From Gemmatimonadota bacterium (GTDB lineage: Bacteria > Gemmatimonadota > Gemmatimonadetes > Palauibacterales > KS3-K002): a stretch of DNA of 64,000 bases. The translations under genes were made by a program, and so were the position numbers. Every line of letters starts with the position of its first letter. Position 1 is the first letter of the stretch. Of this stretch, positions 44,407-52,816 are shown piece after piece. The notes beneath the pieces were generated by a model that was not told where the DNA came from, did not search any database, and saw only the letters and a list, made by a program, of their open reading frames with translations. The DNA lies in contig CP070815.1 in the NCBI GenBank assembly GCA_020344215.1, positions 526,799 through 590,798 of the forward strand, given 5' to 3'.

Positions 44407-45273
44407 ATGCGAGAGCTGCAGCGTGTGCTCGCGGCCACCGACGCCAGCGAGCACGGCCTGAGCGCGGTGGTGACCGGGACGGCGCTGGCCCGGCGCACGG
44501 GCGCCAGCCTGGAGATGGTCAGCGTCCTGGAGACGCGCCTTTTCCCCTTAGGGATAAAGGCCGCCGAGTATCAGGGGAAACTGGGCGAGGAACTGCGTCG
44601 CAAGGTCGCCGCCCAGGCCGAAGCGGCGGACGCAACCGACGCGAGCATTCATCTGCGTGGTGGGCTCGCGGCCCCGCTGATCACCGAGATGGCGGAGGAG
44701 AGTGGCGCCGATTTGCTGGTCGTGGGAGCGCACCCGCGCCCGGCGGTCGCCCGCATGCTCGTAGGCTCGACGGCCGAGCGAGTCATCCGCCTGGCGCACT
44801 GCCCGGTGCTCGTGGCTACCGAGAAACGGCGTGAGCCGTTCGAGCGTATCCTCGTGGCCGTCGATCTGTCGCGCCAGTCACGCTACGTGCTCGAGATCGC
44901 GGCGACGATCGCGCAGGCCGACCAGGCCGAGATCCGTGCGCTCTACGTGCAGGATCGACTCACGCCGATGCTTCTGGAGGCGGCGCTCTTCGACGAGCGC
45001 GAGCGACGCCACCACGCCAGGGCGCAGTTCGAGCAAGTGTTCTCAGAGGTCAGCCTGCCGTCGGAGCTGATGGTGAGTCGCGAGATCCGCGAGGGGCACG
45101 CCGGCCACGAGATACTTCATGAGGCGGCAGACTGGAAGGCGGACCTGATCGCTGTAGGGACGCACGGGTTTGGCTTCTTTAACCGCCTGCTTCTCGGCAG
45201 TACCTCTGTCTACCTTCTGCGGCATGGGCATCTTGCCACGATGGTCGTTCCTCGCCCGGAGGTTCGGGAGTGA
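44407..45273 (+). CDS. Tandem-domain universal stress protein (second copy)
   Basis: 288 residues, two UspA domains, colinear with the previous gene: VLAATDASEHGLSAVVTGTA against VLAATDGSEHGLSAVVTGAA, and VGTHGFGFFNRLLLGSTSVYLL near the end. It is a recent-looking tandem duplicate 21 nt downstream. Its stop codon TGA is the first three bases of the heptad repeat at 45271-45291. Confidence 0.88.
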   Translation: MRELQRVLAATDASEHGLSAVVTGTALARRTGASLEMVSVLETRLFPLGIKAAEYQGKLGEELRRKVAAQAEAADATDASIHLRGGLAAPLITEMAEESGADLLVVGAHPRPAVARMLVGSTAERVIRLAHCPVLVATEKRREPFERILVAVDLSRQSRYVLEIAATIAQADQAEIRALYVQDRLTPMLLEAALFDERERRHHARAQFEQVFSEVSLPSELMVSREIREGHAGHEILHEAADWKADLIAVGTHGFGFFNRLLLGSTSVYLLRHGHLATMVVPRPEVRE

Positions 45274-45291
45274 TCGGTGGTCGGTGATCAG
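45271..45291. repeat. Second triple heptad repeat
   Basis: TGATCGG TGGTCGG TGATCAG in tandem, overlapping the stop codon of the second universal stress protein. Related to the repeat at 41415-41435. Confidence 0.5.
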
Positions 45292-45344
45292 TTCTTGCTG
45301 GGCGGTTATGGCGGGGATGAGGGGCAGGAGAGACAGCGGAGGCG

Positions 45345-45917
45345 ATGCGTGAGAACATGAGGATGATGAGCGCAGTTGGCTTATCGGTCGTCGCGGTTGC
45401 CGTCGTGGCGCCAGCGGCGCAGGAACCGGTCCAGCGACCGGATGCGCTGGTGCTGGGGGAGGTTGTGCAGGAGATCGAAAGCCTCGATGCACTGCGGTCG
45501 AGTCTCGCGAGCTCGTTTTCGGGCGACCCGGACCGGTCGACGTTCGCTCAGGTGTGCGGGCCGGTGGGCGCGCAGGCGCGGCGACTGGTAGAGGAAAAGG
45601 GCTGGAGGATTCAGCAGCTCGCGGAGAAGTATCGGAACCCGGGCCACAAGCTAGATGAGGAGGCGGAGCTGGTGTATCGCCTCATGGCCGAGGATCCGGG
45701 TCTCATGGGAATGTGGGCGCGGACCGAGATGGAAGAGGGGCCCGGAATCCGCTACTTCCGGCGTATAGTGGTGGAGCAGGCCTGCCTTGCCTGTCACGGC
45801 CCGAAAGACAGTCGCCCACAGTTCGTAAGAGCCGGCTACCCGGATGATCGTGCTTTCGATTTCGAGGTTGGTGACCTGAGGGGGCTCTACTCGGTCTTCG
45901 TGGCTGATAGCCCGTGA
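45345..45917 (+). CDS. Exported DUF3365-type heme-binding protein
   Basis: 190 residues with an N-terminal signal (MMSAVGLSVVAVAVVAPAAQ). The C-terminal ACLACHGP (about residue 146-153) supplies a CxxCH heme c attachment site, and the arrangement with RYFRRIVVEQACLACHG and GDLRGLYSV matches DUF3365 (Tll0287-like) sensor domains. Such domains bind heme c and may sense redox or gas ligands. The start at 45345 is the first ATG; ATGs at 45357 or 45363 would still keep the signal. It stands alone here, without a kinase or cyclase domain. Confidence 0.8.
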   Translation: MRENMRMMSAVGLSVVAVAVVAPAAQEPVQRPDALVLGEVVQEIESLDALRSSLASSFSGDPDRSTFAQVCGPVGAQARRLVEEKGWRIQQLAEKYRNPGHKLDEEAELVYRLMAEDPGLMGMWARTEMEEGPGIRYFRRIVVEQACLACHGPKDSRPQFVRAGYPDDRAFDFEVGDLRGLYSVFVADSP

Positions 45918-45933
45918 CCCTGCCTTTTCGCGG

Positions 45934-47154
45934 CTATTCCCGGATCAATTCGTACAGCCGAACGTGCTCGACATCGAGATCGTCCGTCCAGCGGCCGAGC
46001 ACGAAGTCGTAGCCGATCTGGTAGACCTGGAAGTCCGGTGGTGTCGCTACGATTCCCAGCATCACGCCATTCGGATCGAAGACCGTCCAGCGCGGCTGGT
46101 CGTCGCCGGGCCGCCGGTATTCCTCGACCCAGAGGTTGCCTTCAGCATCGGCCAGCAGGTCGTGGTAAGCGGGCATGGTCTCGGGGAAGGGCATGCCCTC
46201 AAAGACGCTCTCTATGATGAGCCGCTCGTTCTCGTCGGTGACGCCGGCTAGCTGCCGCTCGGTGTAACTCTCGATGTCCGCCGGCCTGACCGGCGCGCTC
46301 GCCTGAGGCCTTCTAATAATCCGCTCGAGTTTCCCGGTCGCCGCGAAGTAACCGATCTGATACGAGTCGCCTCTGCCGAAGTAGAAGCCATCCAGGAACG
46401 GCGTCGTGTGCGGGGAGCATCCGAACGGGAGCTGTAAGACATCGAGATGCTCACCCACGGCGGCTATGTACATCTCCGCCCCGGGGTGGCGGCCTATGGT
46501 ATCCGCCAACACACCCTCCTTGTCGAAGAGGAGATGAAAGACTGTGTCCCGATAGACCCCGGTTGTCACCTGGCCTGCCGCGAAGAAGGCCTGCGCGGCG
46601 ATGAGCAGCGAGCCATCGCCCAGTGCGGCACCGTAGGAGTGGGATGGCGGGGCATGGCTCAAGGCTCTCAGTGTGAACCCTCGAATGAACTTTCCGCCGG
46701 CATCGAAGACCGAGATCCGCCGGTTGCGCCAGTCGTAGGCGAGCAGTGAGTCGCTCGCCGATGCGCTTAGCCACGTGAGGCCTTCGAACTCGCCGGGCCC
46801 GCCGCCTCTGGCGCCGGAAGTGGACAAGTACGTGCCGGTCGAGTCGTAGAACCGAAGCTCGTTGGCTCCGGCGTTCGCGACGACGAGGCGCCCGTCGCCG
46901 AGTCTCAAAGCCCCGGTGACCCGATAGAGCTGATAGTCCGGATCGCCTTCCAGGACGCCGATGTCGAGCAGCGGCGCATCTGAGAGGCGCCAGCCGTGGC
47001 CGCCAGGCCACTGGTAACCGGTGTTTTCTACTATCTGGACCCCGGCGCTGTCTCGGACCTGAGCAGCCGGCGGACGCACAGCGTCGCCGCTACAGGCAAC
47101 GGCGAGTGGAACGAGGGATAAGAGAACCGGCCTGGGCCGCCCTTGACTTCGCAT
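45934..47154 (-). CDS. Six-bladed beta-propeller lipoprotein (copy A)
   Basis: 406 residues. The signal ends in PLAVACSG (lipobox Cys about 21). The mature N-terminus has QVRDSAGVQIVEN, then six propeller blades with strands such as GDGRLVVANAGANELRFYDS and LWVEEYRRPGDDQPRWTVFD. This 6-bladed beta-propeller (NHL-like) type is common as multiple lipoprotein paralogues in some phyla. It is about half identical by eye to the next gene upstream. Likely surface or periplasmic; ligand unknown. Confidence 0.78.
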   Translation of the reverse strand: MRSQGRPRPVLLSLVPLAVACSGDAVRPPAAQVRDSAGVQIVENTGYQWPGGHGWRLSDAPLLDIGVLEGDPDYQLYRVTGALRLGDGRLVVANAGANELRFYDSTGTYLSTSGARGGGPGEFEGLTWLSASASDSLLAYDWRNRRISVFDAGGKFIRGFTLRALSHAPPSHSYGAALGDGSLLIAAQAFFAAGQVTTGVYRDTVFHLLFDKEGVLADTIGRHPGAEMYIAAVGEHLDVLQLPFGCSPHTTPFLDGFYFGRGDSYQIGYFAATGKLERIIRRPQASAPVRPADIESYTERQLAGVTDENERLIIESVFEGMPFPETMPAYHDLLADAEGNLWVEEYRRPGDDQPRWTVFDPNGVMLGIVATPPDFQVYQIGYDFVLGRWTDDLDVEHVRLYELIRE

Positions 47155-47172
47155 CTTGTGTCCTTTCGAGAC

Positions 47173-48402
47173 TCACTTCTTGAGCTTGTAGAGCTGAACG
47201 TACTCGACCTCGAATTCGTCGGTCCAGCGGCCAAGCACGAAGTCGGAGCCAATCTGGTAGACCTGGAACCGTTCCGGCGTTTCGACGACGCCGAGCATCA
47301 CGCCGCTGCTGTCAAAGACCGTCCAGCGCGGCTGCTCGTCGCCGGGCCGCCGGTACTCTTCGACCCAGAGGTTCGCTTCGGCGTCGACGACGACTTGCTG
47401 ATAGGCGGGCATCGTCTCCGGAAACGGCATATCGGAGTATATCCTCTCCCAGAAGATCCGCTGGTTCTCGTCTTCGGCGTCCTCGAGCGCTTCCTGTTTC
47501 CAGAGCTCGATGTCCTCGGCGGTGACGGGCAGGTTCGGCTGCGCCTTTCGGATGAGACGTCTCAACCTCCCGCCCTCGTCGTAGCGAGCGATCTCGTACG
47601 AGTCGGGGCTGCCGTAGTAGAACGCGGCGGCGAATGCGGCGGTGTAGGGACGGCGGCCGAAGGCGCGCGTGGACGCCATCATCCCCCTTTCCTCTGCCCT
47701 CACATACCACTCGGGCCCCGGGAACCAGCCCACGGTGTCGAGCAGCGCTCCTTCCGGGTCGCAGCGCAGGTAGGTCGTCGAGTCACGACGCAAGCCGCCT
47801 CTGAGTTCTGTACCGCCCAGGCCGAGCTGGGCATTGACGAGCAGCGAGCCGTCGGCGAAGGCTGCGATGACGCTGGGGAACGAGCGTGCGCCCGTCAGGT
47901 CGTGGAGCTGGAAGGATCGGGCGAAGGCACCCTTGGAGTCGAAGACCGAGACCCGGCGGGTACGGAAGTCGTAGGTCAACAGCGAGTCGTCGGCGAACTC
48001 CCAGAGATCGGTGAGTCCCTGGAATTCGCCGGGCCCGGCGCCCTCGCGGCCGGAAGCCGAGAGGAACTGGCCCCTTGGGCTGTAGAACCGTAGCTCGTGC
48101 GTGCCCGAGTTCGCAGCGACGATGCGGCCGTCGCTCAACCTGCGGGCGTCGGCCACCTCATAGAACTGGTACATCGGGTCGCCATCGGGCTCGCCGATTT
48201 CGAGGGTCGGCTCTTCCGAGAGGCGCCAGCCGAAGCCCTCCGGCCACTTCGGCGCCGTGTTCTCGACGATCTCGATTCCTGCACTATCGCGCACGACCGC
48301 GCCGCCGGCGCGCCCGCCCTCACCAGCGCAGGCGGTGAGAGCAACGAGAAGCGCGAGGCACAGCTGAAACGTGAGTAGATCGATGGGCCTAAACGACATC
48401 AT
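47173..48402 (-). CDS. Six-bladed beta-propeller lipoprotein (copy B)
   Basis: 409 residues; signal ending VALTACAG (Cys about 25), then VVRDSAGIEIVENTAP and blade sequences parallel to copy A (LSDGRIVAANSGTHELRFYS; the shared LWVEEYRRPGDEQPRWTVFD segment). It lies 18 nt upstream of copy A on the same strand. The two genes look like a tandem duplication; a third copy upstream is a fragment. Confidence 0.78.
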   Translation of the reverse strand: MMSFRPIDLLTFQLCLALLVALTACAGEGGRAGGAVVRDSAGIEIVENTAPKWPEGFGWRLSEEPTLEIGEPDGDPMYQFYEVADARRLSDGRIVAANSGTHELRFYSPRGQFLSASGREGAGPGEFQGLTDLWEFADDSLLTYDFRTRRVSVFDSKGAFARSFQLHDLTGARSFPSVIAAFADGSLLVNAQLGLGGTELRGGLRRDSTTYLRCDPEGALLDTVGWFPGPEWYVRAEERGMMASTRAFGRRPYTAAFAAAFYYGSPDSYEIARYDEGGRLRRLIRKAQPNLPVTAEDIELWKQEALEDAEDENQRIFWERIYSDMPFPETMPAYQQVVVDAEANLWVEEYRRPGDEQPRWTVFDSSGVMLGVVETPERFQVYQIGSDFVLGRWTDEFEVEYVQLYKLKK

Positions 48403-48489
48403 GAAGACACTCCGAATTCATCTGCCTCGACCATGCAGGCGGCATCTGAGGCTGTTGGGGTTGCTCCTTCAATAGACCGTACGTCGTGG

Positions 48490-48630
48490 CTACTCGACGC
48501 CGAGCGGCGGCGCCTCGCTCAGGCTCCAGCCGCGCCCGTCGTGCCACCACGGGCCCGAGTCCTCGACGATCCGGACGCCGGCGCTGTACCTCACTTGCGG
48601 GCCGCACGAGGGCAGCGGCGATGTCTGGGA
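48490..48630 (-). pseudogene. Fragment of a third beta-propeller lipoprotein
   Basis: A 46-codon stretch reads SCGPQVRYSAGVRIVEDSG, then DGRGWSLSEAPPLGVE-stop, matching residues about 20-65 of copies A and B (VRDSAGVQIVEN ... GHGWRLSDAPLLDIG). The lipobox Cys (LPSCG) is present, but no in-frame start precedes it and homology ends at the TAG (48490-48492). The propeller itself is missing. It is a decayed third member of the array. Confidence 0.7.
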
Positions 48631-48813
48631 CCATTTGCACTACGGCCTACACCTGTAATAGACGCGCGAGGGGGCCAGACCGTCGAGGCGGCGCGAAAGG
48701 GCCCTGGCCAACCGGCCAGGTCGCCGACAGCTTGAGCCCATGGTCTGAGCGGCCGTGTAAACGGCGGGCGAGCATCCGACGTCTCAGGGTCGAAAGGGCT
48801 ACCGGGAGCACTG

Positions 48814-49410
48814 TTGAGCGAGCCGACGAGGATAGATGAGAGCATCGCAGCCCTGGTCAGGAGGGCGCAGGCCGGCGAGGAAGCGGCGTTTGAGACGCTG
48901 GTGCGGCGCCACTACGAGCAGGTGCACCGCTGGGCGCTGGCACGGACGGGCGACCGGGACGACGCGGATGACGTCACCCAGGAGGTGCTGGTGAGGCTGC
49001 ACCGGCACATCGGAGGGTTCGACGGCCGGTCGCAATTCACCACCTGGTTGTACCAGGTTACGCGCAGCGCTGCCGCCGACCTGCACAGGAAGAGGGCGCG
49101 GCGTGACCGGCTGGCCCTGAAGCTGAATCGTGAGTCGGGCCCGGCGGCTCACGACCCGCGGGGGGAGGCGGATGCGGCGGACGAAAGGCGAGCGGCGGGC
49201 CTGGTGCGGACGTTCCTGGAGGAGCTGTCGGAGCGGCAGCGCGAAGTCTTCGACCTATGCGACCTGCAGGGTTTGGGAGCAGTCGAAGTGAGCGCGATGC
49301 TGAAGATGGAACCGGTGACGGTCCGCTCGCACCTGTTCAGGGCCAGGAAGGCGATTCGCAGGAAGATACTGGAGAACTGTCCGGAATTGGTGGAAGGTTA
49401 TGGCGATTGA
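48814..49410 (+). CDS. ECF sigma factor
   Basis: 198 residues. Region 2 (AAFETLVRRHYEQVHRWALA ... DADDVTQEVLVRLHRHI) and region 4 (LSERQREVFDLCDLQGLGAV, then VTVRSHLFRARKAIRRKIL) are separated by an acidic linker, the ECF layout. The start is TTG at 48814 with GGAG 7 nt upstream; the nearby ATG at 48836 is out of frame. It overlaps the anti-sigma-like gene by 11 nt, so the two are coupled and it is probably inhibited by it. Confidence 0.9.
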   Translation: MSEPTRIDESIAALVRRAQAGEEAAFETLVRRHYEQVHRWALARTGDRDDADDVTQEVLVRLHRHIGGFDGRSQFTTWLYQVTRSAAADLHRKRARRDRLALKLNRESGPAAHDPRGEADAADERRAAGLVRTFLEELSERQREVFDLCDLQGLGAVEVSAMLKMEPVTVRSHLFRARKAIRRKILENCPELVEGYGD

Positions 49411-49855
49411 ATGCAAGACCGCGCTCGAACGGCTACTGGAGGCCGCTCCGGCCGAGCTGAGCGGGCAAGGCACGTCGGAGTTGGTGGCCCACCTGCGGGA
49501 GTGCGAGCGCTGCAGCGCCGTCGCCGGGCGGCTGCTCGACGGCCAGGAGGAGCTGGCGAGCGCGCTGGGCGAGCTGGGCCCGCGCACCGGAGTCGACGAG
49601 GCGCTGCACGCCGTGCGGGTTCGACGGGGGCGGATCGCGCGGCGGCGTAACGCCTGGCGCGTGGCGGCGCCGCTGGCGGCCGCGGCGGCGGTTACCGCGG
49701 TGCTGCTGGTCAACTCGCCCGACGGGCGGATGCCGGGGGAGATCGTTTCGGGTCCGGCGCCGCGGATCGAACCGCTGGTGGAGGTGGCTGCGGCTCAGAA
49801 TGTGATGGTGTTCGAGACGCGAGATCGGTCTGCGAAAGTGATCTGGTTCTACTAG
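49400..49855 (+). CDS. Probable zinc-finger anti-sigma factor
   Basis: 151 residues. An N-terminal C-x25-H-x3-C-x2-C pattern (Cys5, His31, Cys35, Cys38 in AHLRECERC) is the zf-HC2/ZAS signature of ECF anti-sigma factors. A single helix at about 89-106 (VAAPLAAAAAVTAVLLV) anchors it in the inner membrane, and a short extracytoplasmic tail follows. Position right after the ECF gene supports this role. The tail is too short for a signal domain, so the signal may come from the adjacent lipoprotein. Confidence 0.75.
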   Translation: MAIECKTALERLLEAAPAELSGQGTSELVAHLRECERCSAVAGRLLDGQEELASALGELGPRTGVDEALHAVRVRRGRIARRRNAWRVAAPLAAAAAVTAVLLVNSPDGRMPGEIVSGPAPRIEPLVEVAAAQNVMVFETRDRSAKVIWFY

Positions 49856-49869
49856 TGGAGGAGCATGCG

Positions 49870-50580
49870 ATGAGAGCGAGAGCCAAGTTGTTGAGTTCGG
49901 TGGCGGTCGCGGCGGAGCTGGCGCTTATCGCCGGCGGCGCGTTGGTGGCCGGCTGTCAGAACGGGGGTTATGGGGATCTCGAGGTCCAAACTTTCCAGCT
50001 CGAGTACATCGAGCCGGACGCAGCCTACCAGATCATCGACCCCTATGTGTTTCGCGACCGCGGTGGAATGACGAGCATCGACAACCAAACGAGAACCATC
50101 ACCGTGCGCGAGACGCCGGAGATGCTGGCGCGGATCGAGCAGGTTCTCGAGACGTACGATCAGCCGGCGCCGAGTGTGAAGCTTCACTTCCGCATCATTG
50201 AAGCCAATGGGACCGGAGAATCCGATCCGGCGCTCCAGGACATCCAAGATGCGCTGCCGACGGGAGTATTCCGGTTCAGAAACTACCGGCAGCTTGCGGA
50301 GGCCGTGATGATGGGGCGCGAGTGGACGTCCATCCGCCAGCGCGTGGCAGGCGTCGGTGCACGGTTCTATGTAGAGGGCCAGATTGGCGCTGTCCGCGTG
50401 GCCGAAGGTGGTGGGACCGTACAGCTGGAAGTGTCGCTCTTACTGGAGGAGCACGGCACTGTGTTCGAGACCGCGGTCAACGCCAGGGAGGGTCAGCTGC
50501 TCATCCTGGGCTCGGCGCAGCCGGATCCCCAGCGTGGTGCGCTGATCCTGGCGGTTCAGGTCGAGTTGGTCAGGCCCTAG
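49870..50580 (+). CDS. Secretin-like lipoprotein (N1 plus truncated secretin core)
   Basis: 236 residues from the ATG at 49870, preceded by GGAGGAGC. The signal ends at LVAGC (lipobox). The next part (FQLEYIEPDAAYQIIDPYVF, then ETPEMLARIEQVLETYD) is an N1/NolW-type domain as found in secretins. The last part (EGQLLILGSAQPDPQRGALI) resembles a secretin pore strand but is much shorter than in PulD-type channels (about 550+ residues). It likely does not form a channel on its own. The gene continues the ECF-anti-sigma operon and may be part of the signal it responds to. Confidence 0.65.
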   Translation: MRARAKLLSSVAVAAELALIAGGALVAGCQNGGYGDLEVQTFQLEYIEPDAAYQIIDPYVFRDRGGMTSIDNQTRTITVRETPEMLARIEQVLETYDQPAPSVKLHFRIIEANGTGESDPALQDIQDALPTGVFRFRNYRQLAEAVMMGREWTSIRQRVAGVGARFYVEGQIGAVRVAEGGGTVQLEVSLLLEEHGTVFETAVNAREGQLLILGSAQPDPQRGALILAVQVELVRP

Positions 50581-51974
50581 AGGAGGAGGCGGACGCCCTG
50601 CGCCACAGCGAAGCAGACGATGAACGCTGTCGCCAACGGCATGAGCGCACCGATCGTCGTCCACTTCGCACTACCCGTCTCTTTGTAGATGGTCCAGATG
50701 GTGGTAGAGCACGGGTTGTGGAGCAGCGAGAACAGCATCAAGCAGACGGCGGTGAGCAGGGTCCAGCCCTGCTCACCGACGAGTAGAGCCCGGAGCTCGG
50801 CGAGGCTGTCGATCTCGATCATCATGCCGGCGCCGGTATAGGTCATCAGGATGGTCGGCACGACGATCTCGTTGGCCGGGATCGCGATGATGTAGGCTAG
50901 CAGGATGACACCATCGAGGCCGATGGACCGCCCGAGCGGATCGAGGAAGCCCGACACCCAGCCGGCCAGCGATTCCCCACCTACAACGACGTTGCTGAGC
51001 AGCCAGATCACGCCGCCCGCCGGCGCGGCCATGATCACCGCGCGATACAAGACGAAGAGCGTGCGGTCTATCAGCGATGTGTAGAGGATCTGCCCGATGT
51101 TCGGCCGCCGATACGGCGGCAGTTCCAACGTGAAGCTCGATGCTTCACCCTTGAGTGCCGTGCGCGATAGGATCCACGACACTACGAGGGTTATCAGCAC
51201 GCCCACCACGACAACTGCCACGACGGACCCGGCCGCGGCGAACGTTGCGAGCGAAGGCGGGAACGCCGCCGCGATGAAGACGATGCCGAGCAAGATCAGC
51301 GTGGGGAACCGGCCGTTACACGGCACGAAGTTATTAGTGAGCACCGCGATCAGACGCTCGCGCGGTGAATCGATGACCCGGCAGGCGATCACACCGGCGG
51401 CGTTGCAGCCGAGGCCCATGCTCATCGTGAGGGCCTGCTTGCCATGCGCGCCCACCCGCTTGAACAGCCAGTCCATGTTGAAAGCGGCACGTGGCAGGTA
51501 GCCCAGGTTCTCCAAGATGGTGAATAGCGGGAAGAAGATGGCCATGGGGGGCAACATGACCGAGATCACCCAGGCCAGCCCACGGTAGACGCCGTGCCAG
51601 AGGAATCCTGTCAGCCACCAGGGGGCGCCGATTGCGTCGAAGAGCGCGACGGCTGCGCCCTCGATCCTGAACAAAACGAGCGCGATGGCCTGCGACGGGT
51701 AGTTGGCGCCGACGATCGTGAGCCAGAAGACGACGGCCAGACCCAGTAGCATGATAGGGATGCCCCAGATCCGCGACGTGAGGATCCGGTCGAGCTTCGC
51801 ATCCCAGGTGGGCCCGGCCGGTCTTGCTTGACGTACCGCCCCGGTGGCGATGGCCCGAGCGTCCTCGTAGATGGCCTCGACGATCTGGTCGCGAAAGGAG
51901 ATGCCGAGGCCGCGGCGCAGGCGCTCGGCGCTCTCCAGGATCTGTCCGCCCGCAGGCGAAGTGGCCGTCGCCAT
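50577..51974 (-). CDS. feoB: Membrane (gate) portion of ferrous iron transporter FeoB
   Basis: 465 residues with about eight helices. MGLGCNAAGVIACRVIDSPR, then TNNFVPCNGRFPTLI is the FeoB gate motif with its conserved Cys. It lacks any GTPase domain: that part is the separate gene upstream at 51978-52811, 3 nt away. Together they make a split FeoB, which imports Fe2+ across the inner membrane. The C-terminal gate region (SLLHNPCSTTIWTIYKETGS) is present. The gene's stop overlaps the convergent secretin-like gene by 4 nt. Confidence 0.88.
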   Translation of the reverse strand: MATATSPAGGQILESAERLRRGLGISFRDQIVEAIYEDARAIATGAVRQARPAGPTWDAKLDRILTSRIWGIPIMLLGLAVVFWLTIVGANYPSQAIALVLFRIEGAAVALFDAIGAPWWLTGFLWHGVYRGLAWVISVMLPPMAIFFPLFTILENLGYLPRAAFNMDWLFKRVGAHGKQALTMSMGLGCNAAGVIACRVIDSPRERLIAVLTNNFVPCNGRFPTLILLGIVFIAAAFPPSLATFAAAGSVVAVVVVGVLITLVVSWILSRTALKGEASSFTLELPPYRRPNIGQILYTSLIDRTLFVLYRAVIMAAPAGGVIWLLSNVVVGGESLAGWVSGFLDPLGRSIGLDGVILLAYIIAIPANEIVVPTILMTYTGAGMMIEIDSLAELRALLVGEQGWTLLTAVCLMLFSLLHNPCSTTIWTIYKETGSAKWTTIGALMPLATAFIVCFAVAQGVRLLL

Positions 51975-51977
51975 TCG

Positions 51978-52811
51978 CTACTCCGCCGCTCGCGTACCTG
52001 CGGGCTGTCGCTCCCTTGCTTCGACGAACTCGATGAACTCGCCGCTCGCCACCGCTCTCTCGACGCGCTTGTCGCCTTCCAGTAGCCGCATCGCCACCCA
52101 GCGTGCGTTGGGCAGCCCCGGATAGGCCGCCTCGATCGCCGCCGCCAGCTCCTCTAGGGCACGTGCCGCCTGGCCGCTGGCGCTTATTCGGAGCGGCTGA
52201 GTCTCGATTGCACTGCCGGCGACTCCCGCCACCGCCTCTATCAGCTCCGGCATCCCGTGGGCGGTGCGAGCCACCGTCGGGACGACGGGGATTCCCAGGT
52301 CCCGCTGCAGCCTCTTATGGTTGATCTTGAAGCCCCGGCGCCGCGCCTCGTCCATCAGGTTGAGGCAGAGAACCGCACGATCGGTGATCTCGAGGATCTG
52401 TAGCGTCAGGTTGAGGTTCCGCTCCAGTACCGTCGCGTCCACCACGATGATCGTGCAGTCCGGCCGGCCGAAGAGGATGAAGTCACGGGCGATCTCCTCA
52501 TCGGTTGAGGCGCTGAGAAGCGAGTAGGTGCCGGGAAGATCTACGAGCTTGTACTTGCTCGCCTGATACTCGAAGCCGCCTTCGGCCCGGGCCACGGTCT
52601 TGCCGGGCCAGTTCCCGACGTGCTGCTTGAGGCCGGTGAGGGCGTTGAATACCGTGCTCTTCCCCGTGTTGGGATTGCCGGCGAGGGCGACGAGGTAGTC
52701 CCAGTCGGTGGTATCGATCCCGAGCCGGCGCAGGCTGGCGGGAGCCGGGACTCCCGGCTCGACCACGGGCAATGGGCGACGGCGGATCGATCGCGGCCGC
52801 TTGGTCGTCAT
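51978..52811 (-). CDS. feoB: FeoB GTPase domain as a separate protein
   Basis: 277 residues. G1 (GNPNTGKST), G2 Thr in the GNWPGKTV loop, G3 (DLPGTYSL) and G4 (NLMDEA) are intact, giving a FeoB-type G domain; the remaining residues (about 200-277) form the helical GDI-like part. In typical FeoB this is fused to the membrane half. The ATG at 52811 lies 5 nt after the stop of the DtxR-FeoA gene. It should drive opening of the gate encoded downstream. Confidence 0.9.
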   Translation of the reverse strand: MTTKRPRSIRRRPLPVVEPGVPAPASLRRLGIDTTDWDYLVALAGNPNTGKSTVFNALTGLKQHVGNWPGKTVARAEGGFEYQASKYKLVDLPGTYSLLSASTDEEIARDFILFGRPDCTIIVVDATVLERNLNLTLQILEITDRAVLCLNLMDEARRRGFKINHKRLQRDLGIPVVPTVARTAHGMPELIEAVAGVAGSAIETQPLRISASGQAARALEELAAAIEAAYPGLPNARWVAMRLLEGDKRVERAVASGEFIEFVEARERQPAGTRAAE

Positions 52812-52816
52812 CGGCT

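Noticed and set aside
48389..48640. 83-codon minus-strand frame with an ATG/GTG start
   Set aside because: The propeller homology lies in another frame of the same strand; this frame shows none.
48703..48720. CCTGGCC/GGCCAGG hairpin upstream of the ECF gene
   Set aside because: Seven-bp stem without a U-tract in G+C-rich DNA; too weak to call a terminator or regulator.
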